A DNA stretch of 64,000 nt from Cryoendolithus antarcticus (taxonomy: Eukaryota; Ascomycota; Dothideomycetes; Cladosporiales; Cladosporiaceae), in the NCBI GenBank assembly GCA_002077065.1, contig NAJO01000050.1:62001-126000 (forward strand), in the 5' to 3' direction. Position 1 is the first letter of the stretch. Each line of letters starts with the position of its first letter. Shown piece by piece: positions 45,689 to 54,293 of the stretch. The notes under the pieces are model-generated. The model ran no database searches, was not told where the DNA came from, and saw only the letters and a program-made list of their open reading frames with translations. The position numbers and the translations under genes were made by a program.

Positions 45689-47710
45689 TCACACTCTTCC
45701 TCGCCGCAAAAAGACGTTCGGCACTTCCACGTATTTTGCCCTCAAATACTCGCACACGTTCTTGCCCAGTCCATCGTACGTACTCGACGCATTGTACGAT
45801 CGGTCCAGGTGATCGTGGAGCAAGAAATGTACAGCACGAATGCCAGGAATCTCACTGTGATCATGTCAGTCTGGAGTCAGGCGACGGTGCATTGCCATTA
45901 CTTACAATCGATCCACTCCGCCTCCATTGTACTCGGGACCAAGTAGTTGCTTGATCTTGGATATTGTCAGAAGTGATCGAAGCCAGTCGTACTCATCCTG
46001 TTGTCGGGTGAAGAATCCGATATTGGCATCTGCTTGAAGTCAGTGTTGCACGCCTCGAATGTAGGAATTGCGTCACATACCGCTCGCCTTGTCTCCAGAT
46101 CGTCCCAGCACAACCCATCCCAACGGCGCCCTCGTAGTCGTGCCAAAGCTCTCTATTGCCTTGGGACTCTTCGTTTCATAGCTCCATTGCCTTTCTTCCC
46201 TCTTATACCCATACTCCTGTACAGACTTAGGCACCGCAATGTCGATGGCGTCGCTCGTCCACATCAACTTGACCTTGTGCTTCACCTCGCTCTGTGGAAG
46301 CAGTGCAGCCCAGTACTCGTAGAACTCCTTGCCGGCACTCTGTCGAATGTCGTTCTCGATAGTAGCGCCTGGACAAGACTGCAGGAAGTTCTCCATGCAC
46401 CAACGATTGAAGCCGGGGACCTCCATGGTGTCTCGCACGACTAGTGAGCGGTCTTTGGTCTGGACGAACACTCGCAGATCGGCAGTAGCGACGTCTTGAT
46501 TTCGAGGATCGTCAGGCGAGTAGCCGTTGAGAGTGAACTTTAGTACATCGAACTTTTGTGCATTCTTGCCCATGGAGTAGCGCACTTGCTTTTCAGTCCA
46601 CTCAGCCTTCTGCTCCAGATCCAGTCCGCAGAGGTAGTAGTGGAACTCCGCTTGCCAGCCGCCTTTCGCTGTGATACCCACTTTGGTAGTCGTTGGTGGT
46701 GCCTTGCCTTTCACACCCTCGACGTAGACTTTATCCTTCTCGACTTGAGTCATCTTTATGCCCTCGAGCAACGCCACAGCGTCAGATCCGTAATATTGCG
46801 GACCTTGGATCTCGTAGAGAAGTTGACTCGTACATGTACCAACACTGATCTCACCACCTGTGTTGGGCTCCTTCTCCATATAGAAGGAGCCGTCTGCATG
46901 AATCTCTGCAATCGGAAAGCCAATGTTCTCGCAGCCATCGAAAAGGTCCTTGAAACCAGAGTAATACCCTCCGCAGACATACGAGGAGCTGCGAAGTTGG
47001 TGTCAGTGCGGGTCTTCTCATGTGACACAAGTCAAGACTCACCACTCGATCAGATGCCCGGCCATCAGCGAGCTCGCAATCGGGTCGAAGTCACTCTCTC
47101 GATTCCAGCCATGCCACCACATACACGCACCGACCGTCGGCGCCGCATCAGCAACCCGGCCACATACAATGATATCGGCTCCTTGTCGTAGTGCTTCGGC
47201 GATTCCTGCACCCCCAAGATAGCACTGCGCCGCCAGTGGCTTGAGCGGCCAATCAGCTAGGTTTCCCCCAAAGCAGATGTTCTCAAACTTCTCGCCTGCA
47301 GCCAATAACTTGTTGACAGCCTCCATTACCTCATCCCCTTCGATCCACGCAACTTTCAAATCCAGTCCTTGCTGCTTTACAACCTCCACAACAGCTTTGG
47401 CCAGCTTCTCCGTATCGCTAGCCCCGGCGTTGACGGCCAACTTAATCCCCTTCTTCTGCAGCGCCTCCAGGGCAGGGGTCAAGTTTGCCATGAAGCTAGG
47501 ATCGTAGAGTCCAGCGCGGTCCTCGTCGCTGACTCCTTTCGACGCGAAGTCTGCCTTCGCAGCTCCGTGCCAGGACATCGTGCATTCTGACATCCAGTCG
47601 CCTACTATGACATCTACATCACAGTTTGCGAGACTCGATATGGCGCGTTGCCGGTCGGTGAAGCCACCTGAAGAGCCAGCGATACGAATGGGGCGTTTCA
47701 TGGACGGCAT
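45689..47710 (-). CDS. AtuA-family protein (acyclic terpene utilisation, DUF1446)
   Basis: Four exons: 47043-47710, 46081-46988, 45906-46029, 45689-45854; introns 54, 51 and 51 nt; 621 residues. In Pseudomonas, atuA is the first gene of the citronellol/geraniol degradation operon; its exact reaction is unsettled. Visible motifs: RIAGSSGGFTDR, VGDWMSECTMSW, NAGAS, CFGGNLADWPL, VCGRVADAAPTVGACMWWH and, across the first splice, GHLIECSSYVCGGYYSGF. The second half (LRVFVQTKDRSLVVRDTMEVPG and ESFGTTTRAPLGWVVLGRSGDK) is the AtuA C-terminal domain found in long fungal forms. There is a second ATG at 47701; I used the first, at 47710. It is the strongest single hint that the cluster degrades a branched or terpenoid compound. 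Confidence 0.88.
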
Positions 47711-48475
47711 CGTGGTAAGATGGCGGTGGATCACAATGCTCGATGTGTTGAGCCGATTGTTTCCTTTGATACGTGTAGGATCCTTGACGCTTCGACGGAG
47801 GTGGAAGAGGACAATAGATGGAAGAAGGAGAGGTGCAAGGATGGATCATTGTACGTACGACAGAGAGACGCGACGCGTTGAAAGCTACAGATCCTCCCTT
47901 CAATAGTAGAGAAATCGTCTTACCTTGGTCCGACTGCTGTCGCCGGCCCTGCTTTGTCAACAGGAATAAGGGTCCGACATCGTGCCGATGGCCCTACGCC
48001 GAAAGGAAGAAGCATGCACGGCATGGTAGCGCAATACGAGGATGGTCGACGAGACGCAAAACACGCGGGGTTAGCGCATGATCGATAACGGAAGAGGTTT
48101 GCCAGCATGGTAAAAGTGGAGGTGAGGTCCAGAGCTCCGCATTTCACACCTGCACATGCACCTCCGCAAAGCTCCACGGTCCAAGTTTGACATGACTCGA
48201 GGGCCAATGCACGTGACAGCGCGGCGTCGACGTGATATTGCACTCTCCTAAAGTCTGCAGGCTCTTGTGCTCCCACGAGTGATGCGATTGTGGATCTGGC
48301 ACGCGTTATGTCCAGGAGAGCGTAACCCTGTCGACGACCCTGCACCGAGATGATGCCTCTCCTCGAAACAGCACCATAGCAGACGGCTGCCGCGACAAGC
48401 CAAAGAGACCGTAGTACACGTTCCGACTTGAAAAGAAGTAGAGGCAGGAGTCTGTGGCAGACAACATAATCTTTA
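47711..48475. other. Intergenic, AtuA promoter side
   Basis: 765 bp upstream of the AtuA-family gene. An open frame crosses it antisense but has no family signal. Confidence 0.5.
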
Positions 48476-49609
48476 CTACAGCTTCGAGCTACCACTGGCA
48501 GCCTCTCTGACCTTCTTGACCATCTCAAAGGCCATCTCAGCGAAGGGACCCCTTTCTCTGCCATAGGCGACAGCTTTCTCGCTACTGGCTTGTCTGGTCG
48601 CATAGCGTGCAGCAATTCCCTGGAAAATGATCGAGTCCCTGAACAGCGCAAAGCTGGTTGCCCATATAAGCTCGCGGGCAGGTATCTTGAAGCCTACTGC
48701 TTCTTCGTAGTAAGCAACAGCCTCCTCTTTCGTAGGTAGGCCTGGATACTGGCTAGCCGTACTCTTGCTGTGTGATGGTGGGAGGAATGCCGTATCGGCA
48801 TGTATCCGCGGCCATGACGGTGTTGCTTGACTGATCGTCCAAGGCGATACGAGATTGCAGAGATCTGCGTAGGGATGACCCACAGTCGCCATCTCCCAGT
48901 CTAGTATGCCAATCACGCGAGGCTCCGTCTTGTGAAACACCAGGTTGTCAATTTTGTAGTCGCCGTGCACCAGTGTGCTTCGATCCTGAGGCTGGCTTCC
49001 CTGGAAGAACTCCAGGAAGTCGTTGAAGTGCGGTAGCTGGCCAACCTCCTCGCCTGAGTCCTGGTCCTTTGCAGCAGCTTGTGACTCTGCCAAGCGTGTG
49101 AATGTCTTCAATTGCCTGTTATAGAACCCTGATGACCTCCCAAACGACTCTAGATCAACGTCCTTCGGCCGTATTCGATGTAACTTGCCCAGCGTCGTTA
49201 CGGCATCCCGCCACATCGCCTTGCGCTCCGCTTCGCTGACACCCGGAAAACATGGGTTCTCGAACATCCTGCCATCTAAGAACTCCATCACATAGAAGCT
49301 CGTGCCAATAATGCTGTCGTCTTCACTAAGGCATATTGCTCGCGGTACAGGCACATCCGTCTTCTCCAATGCATGTATTATTCGGAACTCGCGGTCGACT
49401 TGGTGGGCCGTCTTCGACAGCAGCTTTCCCGGAGGCTTCTTGCGAAGCACATAGCGTTGCTGTGTAGTGTCTGTGACTTGATACGTAGGGTTAGACTGCC
49501 CGAAGCCGAATTGCTTCAGCTCCAGTGGTGTCTTGAGCTCTGGCGCATGCTTCTCGAGGTATCGTTCCAGCTTCTCTTGGTCAATGGGCTGCCGCACTGC
49601 ACCTGCCAT
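48476..49609 (-). CDS. APH-type kinase, ACAD10/11 kinase-domain relative, peroxisomal
   Basis: Intronless, 377 residues, starting at the ATG at 49609. Aminoglycoside-phosphotransferase/choline-kinase fold: FGFGQSNPTYQV (glycine loop), LRKKPPG with the ATP Lys, YVMEFLDGRMF hinge, and the catalytic LVHGDYKIDNLVFH followed by GILDWEMATVGHPYADL. This set, with HGDYKIDN and DWEMAT, is that of the kinase half of animal ACAD10/ACAD11, not of antibiotic kinases. In those enzymes the kinase phosphorylates the 4-hydroxyl of 4-hydroxyacyl-CoA and the dehydrogenase half then eliminates phosphate. The C-terminal SKL is a strong peroxisomal signal. The matching dehydrogenase is encoded 2.7 kb away. Confidence 0.87.
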   Translation of the reverse strand: MAGAVRQPIDQEKLERYLEKHAPELKTPLELKQFGFGQSNPTYQVTDTTQQRYVLRKKPPGKLLSKTAHQVDREFRIIHALEKTDVPVPRAICLSEDDSIIGTSFYVMEFLDGRMFENPCFPGVSEAERKAMWRDAVTTLGKLHRIRPKDVDLESFGRSSGFYNRQLKTFTRLAESQAAAKDQDSGEEVGQLPHFNDFLEFFQGSQPQDRSTLVHGDYKIDNLVFHKTEPRVIGILDWEMATVGHPYADLCNLVSPWTISQATPSWPRIHADTAFLPPSHSKSTASQYPGLPTKEEAVAYYEEAVGFKIPARELIWATSFALFRDSIIFQGIAARYATRQASSEKAVAYGRERGPFAEMAFEMVKKVREAASGSSKL

Positions 49610-50129
49610 GTCTGATGGCGAGCTCTCGCGTCGACGAACGAACACGAGTGATGAAATGGAAAGTTTCGCGTGTACTTACGGTCGATCAATAGTCGCTACG
49701 CTGTGCTCCCATCGGAGCTTGCATGGCAATGCACAGCACCCTGCTCTGGGCCGAGGTCTTGATGTAGTTGAGAAGGGATCGGGTCAACACAACAAACGGC
49801 GCACCGTAGTCATACCTTCTACTGTACCGCCTGAGGTGTGGACGTGGCTACAATCTTTTCGCGCACAACACTTTTGCACCTCCCGAGGCACGAGGGCCTG
49901 TTGGTAATACCCGAGAGGGCATGCATACACAGTTCTGGCTACAGTGAGGGCAAGTACGAGCCTATGTCGTTCCACACGTGCAGCATGATTCCACATGCTG
50001 CGGACCAAGCCATTGGGACTAGGCGCGCACCGTTGCGCCTCCATCAGTCAGCGGAGTTGCTTTTACGCCTGGTAATTCTCCACTCTGCCTTTCCCCTCCC
50101 ACTGCATCACTCCGGTCGTGACAGACGAC

Positions 50130-50305
50130 GTGCATGATTTGCCCTCCGAGCAAAGCTAAGGTATCTGGTGGCTTCTACACACAGCTGAACAATCATATCC
50201 CCTTCGACCAAGGCGCGCCGGACGCTGTGCGTGATTCGCCCTTGGAGCGAAGCTATCCCGTTGATTCCACATACCTACATATTAACAATCATATCCTCTT
50301 CACAG
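50130..50305. repeat. Imperfect tandem repeat, period about 97 bp, two copies
   Basis: TGC(A/G)TGATT(T/C)GCCCT..GAGC(A/G)AAGCTA occurs at about 50131 and 50228, and AACAATCATATCC(C/T)CTTC closes each copy (about 50189 and 50285). The spacing is 96-97 bp at both ends. The copies differ most in the middle. Confidence 0.6.
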
Positions 50306-50413
50306 CCATGCAGGCCGCTTAGGTCATCTCATGTAGTTGCGCTCTAAGCAGTCTTCGCAACTTATCCATTCCGCTTTAGCCGCTTTCACAGTCGAACCAA
50401 AGACCTTGAAGTC

Positions 50414-50435
50414 GTATATAAGAGAGAGAGAGTAC
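50414..50435 (+). promoter_or_regulatory. TATA box with GA microsatellite, PRISE 2 promoter
   Basis: GTATATAAG followed by AGAGAGAGAGAG lies about 75 bp before the ATG at 50494, the usual place for a fungal core promoter. Confidence 0.55.
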
Positions 50436-50493
50436 CAAGCATTTCCTATCGTATTGTTACAATCTCAAACCTACAGAACGTGAGACCGCAAAC

Positions 50494-51745
50494 ATGGGCT
50501 CAACCGATCAAACGAAGAATCATGCACTCATTTACGGGGCCACTGGCATCCAGGGTTGGGCCATCGTCAATGAGCTACTCAAGGGCTACCCTTCACCGGA
50601 CAGTTTCAGCAAGGTGACTGGGCTCTCAAATCGACCGCCGAGCGAGAACATGCTATGGCCGAAGAGTGACAAGCTCCAAGTCATCAGTGGCATTGACTTG
50701 CAGAACAAGGACGGGCAAGAGGCATTGGAGAAGCAGATGAGAGAGAAGGTGCCTGGCATCGAAACCGTGACCCATGTCTTCTTCTTCGGTAAGTGACAGA
50801 CGCGAAGTGTAGCTAGGAATGTCTACTGACACAGCTCTAGCATACATCTTCAAGGAGGATCCCACCGAAGAGATCGGCATCAACGTTCAGCTCCTTGAGC
50901 GTGCGACCCTAGCCGTGGAGCATCTCTCACCGGCTCTCCAGTTCGTCCTCCTGCCCACAGGAACCAAGGCATACGGCGTGCAGGCACTGGCCGAGTTTCC
51001 ATTCGCCGACAAGCTGCCTCTTTCAGAAGACCTCCCTCGGATACCTGAGCCCTACCGAAGCCAAAACTTCTACTACAATCAGGTCGACTGGCTAGAGTCG
51101 CAAGCCAAATCAAAGTCCTGGACCTGGTGCGAGCTGCGCCCGGACGTCGTAATTGGCTTTGTGCCAAACAACAACTTCTACTGTCTCGCTCAGACCCTCG
51201 CAACCTATCTAGCCTGTTACCGCGAAGTCGAGGGAGAAGGTGCCGAGGTCGCGTTCCCAGGCACGGAGCAGAGCTGGCCAATCCTGAGCAACGACTCATC
51301 CCAGGACATCGTCGCAAGGTTCGCAATTCACTGTGTGCTGAATCCTCAGGCCAGTGGGGGCCGTTCGCTGAACACCTCGGACAACAGCCAGCCCTCTTCG
51401 TGGTCCAAGAAATGGCCTGTGATTTGCGAGTTCTTCGGTCTCAAAGGCACAGCGCCACCAGCTGGCGGCTCGGGACCGCAACCTGGCCAATACTTGACCG
51501 AGCATCTCGAGCAGTGGAAGGCGCTGGAGAAGAAACATGGGCTTGCGACGGGGAGAGTGGGCAATGATAGGAGTTTCGCTGGGTTCCAGTACTTCATCAT
51601 GACTATGTTCAACTTTGACCGGCAATTGGACTTGACGAACATGCACGCGGCGTGGAATGATGGTGGGAAGGTGCAGGAGGTTGACTCGAAGACGGCTTGG
51701 TGGACTGCGTTCGAGAGGTTTAGGGCGGCTAAGATCATACCATGA
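50494..51745 (+). CDS. PRISE-type NAD(P)H enone reductase, copy 2
   Basis: Two exons, 50494-50788 and 50841-51745, with a 52-nt intron at the same place as intron 1 of copy 1; 399 residues. Glycine loop YGATGIQGW, LPTGTKAYG with the conserved Lys, NFYYNQVDWL with the conserved Tyr, and DVVIGFVPNNNFYCLA. The tail QYFIMTMFNFDRQLDLTNM is uninterrupted here, while copy 1 has an intron just before it. The two copies agree through their whole length but clearly differ, so they are old paralogs, perhaps acting on different enones or at two steps. It ends in IIP with no PTS1. Confidence 0.87.
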
Positions 51746-52353
51746 GCAGATGTGAGGGGAAGTTGAATCCAATGATCGTGAGTCCACGTAGAAACTCCTC
51801 CAATTGTGCAAAGCCTTCGATACCTTCTGGCCGAGTGGCTATGCCACTATACTCGGCCTCGTTGCAATGAGCTGCGACTATAACAGTCACACGTCTGTCC
51901 ATGTCTCGAAGCCATTCGCGTTTGTGAATGGCCACGTGAGTGGCAACGCAGCGAACCGCTCAGCAACTCACCATGGACGAGAATGCTGTTATATGCCGCA
52001 CCCGGAAGGTTCATACGTACTTAGGCTACCAGCGAGAGTATTGTTTGCTCCGAACTCTCTCCTAGACGTCGTTCGAAGCATTGTGCTGTAGCGATGCAGT
52101 CTACACTAGCAGTGGAGTGGTTCGCTTCCCTTGTCATTCGCATGATGGCCCAAGCTTTCGTTCGGCTACAGTCTTCCTGCACCACCTCTTCGGCAGAGAC
52201 GAAACAGACATCTCCAACGATGGGCGCGCCTCGGCCAAGCCATGTAACATGCATCTAGTCCCTTCAACACAACGAACATGGTTGTAGTATAGGCATCGTA
52301 AGTCATTTCGCAATTCTCCACTCGTCAACGATTCGCGTCCTACTACAACAAAG
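51746..52353. other. Intergenic, acyl-CoA dehydrogenase upstream region
   Basis: 608 bp. No gene or repeat recognised. Confidence 0.5.
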
Positions 52354-53771
52354 ATGTTGTCCGCCGAAGATCGCGTCCATCCTGCGTTCGCGCGTCTTCC
52401 ACCTTGGGTCCAGGAGAAGCTGTCGCCGAAAGCGATAGACTACATCAGACGCGTACACCATTGGGTTGAGACAGAATGTGTGCCCGCCGAACGCGTCGTG
52501 AAGGCACAGCTAGCGGTGAACAAGTGGAAGACACCACCACTCATACAAGAGCTACGCGTGAAAGCTAAGAAGGAAGGCCTGTTCAATCTCTTCCTGCCGA
52601 AGAGCTTTGGTGACTTGAGCCCTGGCTTGACGAATTTGGAGTACAGCTGCTGTGCGGAGATCATGGGGAGGTGTTATTGGGCGGCGCAGGCGAGTAATAT
52701 GTGCTCTCCCTTGTCTGGAACAATAGGCTAATAACAATACGCCAGACTATGAACTGTCACGCGCCGGAGACTGGTAACATCGAGCTTCTTGCGAAGTACT
52801 GCAACGAGGGGCAAAAGCAGAAGTGGCTTCTCCCCCTTCTAAACGGCGAGACCAGCTCCGCATACAGCATGACAGAGCCCGACGTAGCGTCCTCAGATGC
52901 CACGAACATCGCCTGTCGTATCACTCGCGACCCGAAAGACCCTGACACCCTTGTAGTGAATGGTCGCAAGCTCTACGGCAATGTAGCTTGGAACGAGGAC
53001 CTATCTGTCTACATCCTCATGGCATGCTCAGATCCCGAGAATCCAGATCCATGGAAACGACACACCACGATCATAGTACCCAAACCCACCCCAGGCTTCC
53101 GCATAGTTCGCAATCTCACGATCATGGGCTATGACTGTGCGCCCGAAGGTCACGGTGAGTACATCTACGAAAATGCCCGCGTGCCAGCCGCGAACATTAT
53201 CCTGGGCGAAGGCCGAGCTTTCGAGATTGCGCAAGGCCGCCTCGGACCTGGGAGGATACATCACTGCATGCGACTTATCGGTCAGACCGAGCGAGCTTAC
53301 GAATTGGCTCTCATACGTGCAACGGATCCCCGGAAAAAGCCAAGAGGCAAGCTGATCGGCGAGTTTGACTCGAACATCGAACGCATAGCAGCCATGCGCA
53401 TTCAACTCGACTCGATGCGGCTTGTGGTCCTCAATGCAGCACACACAATGGACGTTCACGGCAATAAGTCAGGTCGGTATGCCATTGCACAGAGCAAGAT
53501 CATAGTGCCCGAGATGGCAGCCAACATCATCGACGAGTGCATGCAGATGTACGGCGGCCAAGGTCTGACTCAGCACACGGCACTACCTGAGATGTGGATG
53601 TACGCACGATTCGTGAGGATTGCTGATGGCCCCGATGCGGCGCATAGGCATCAAGTTGGAAGAGATCAGCTGAAGACTGCGGCTGCTATCAAGGGGAGGC
53701 ATGATGGCTACGCGAAGAGGTATGAGGAGCTTTGTCGAACGTGGGGAGTGGAGAAGGAGGAATTTGCGTGA
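52354..53771 (+). CDS. Acyl-CoA dehydrogenase, ACAD10/11-type
   Basis: FAD-dependent alpha-beta dehydrogenation, or phosphate elimination in the ACAD10/11 branch. Two exons, 52354-52689 and 52746-53771; 453 residues. N-terminal helical domain includes LNLFLP-like FNLFLPKSFGDLSPGLTNLEY, then MNCHAPETGNIELL, SAYSMTEPDVASSDATN (FAD/substrate beta domain), and a C-terminal MQMYGGQGLTQHTALPEMWMYARFVRIADGPDAAHR. NCxAPxTGNxELL and the TEPDVASSDATN region are those of the ACAD10/11 group rather than of ordinary fatty-acid enzymes. The intron is GC-AG. No PTS1 is present (ends EEFA), so location is unclear: mitochondrion or import with a partner. Confidence 0.9.
52690..52745 (+). other. GC-AG intron in the acyl-CoA dehydrogenase gene
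   Basis: Donor CAG|GCGAGT, branch GGCTAATAAC, acceptor GCCAG; 56 nt. It joins GRCYWAAQ to TMNCHAPETGN in phase, matching the family; no GT donor does. Confidence 0.82.
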
Positions 53772-54293
53772 GATTCGCGAGTGGAGCGTGTATCGTGTAC
53801 CTCGAGCCACAAGGTGCGTTCATGATATCACTGTGACAGTGGACAGGCCTACGAAACAGATCCTCGAACATGTCAGCTGCGGCGCTATGGACACACACAG
53901 AAACCCCAATTGGAAGTCCACTCCATAGTTCGCATTCACTCTCAATACGGAACCATGCTTCCCGTCTACAGAGGTACAATTGACCACATGGCTGCACGCG
54001 GAGACCATGCGGGTGTCACGCGAAGACTCGAATTGGAACTTTTAAAGTATGTGCACTTCAAGCGCAACAGAATCGTTCCGATGGTCAGCACGTATCTCCG
54101 TGTCCACTGTTATGACCGCAGCATCTGCTGAATGGTCAGCAGATGTATTTGACGCGCCCACATCTCCTACCCGCGATGCGAGTCATCTTGACCATGCAGG
54201 TCGCTCCAAATCCATCGTCTCGCCCGCTCTGAACTCTCTCATTCTTCGCCTCATGCTTCTGAGTACATATATGGAAGAGTTCTCGCGGATGTC
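53772..54293. other. Intergenic at the cluster's right edge
   Basis: 522 bp; nothing recognised apart from short chance frames. Confidence 0.5.

Larger units (their letters stand above)
49610..50493. promoter_or_regulatory. Divergent promoter region between the kinase and PRISE 2
   Basis: 884 bp between opposite start codons; includes a two-copy tandem repeat and a TATA box next to a GA run, listed separately. Confidence 0.5.
15881..53771. other. Putative catabolic gene cluster (19 genes)
   Basis: Contains transport, P450, three SDRs, alcohol and aldehyde dehydrogenases, two enone reductases, two BVMO-like oxygenases, CoA ligase, AtuA, a hydroxyacyl kinase/dehydrogenase pair, two EthD-like proteins and one Zn2Cys6 regulator. 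No scaffold-building synthase is present. Five close divergent pairs inside would suit joint control. Edges are set by the housekeeping genes and by function, so they are approximate. Confidence 0.65.

Noticed and set aside
48476..49609. Antibiotic-resistance aminoglycoside phosphotransferase
   Set aside because: The catalytic region and hinge match the ACAD10/11 kinase branch, and the SKL end and neighbours fit acyl-CoA metabolism.
15881..53771. Secondary-metabolite biosynthetic cluster (trichothecene- or aflatoxin-like) suggested by the TRI12-type pump, P450 and SirQ-like reductases
   Set aside because: No scaffold-building enzyme is present, while CoA ligase, acyl-CoA dehydrogenase, hydroxyacyl kinase and AtuA favour degradation. 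A synthase outside the window cannot be excluded.
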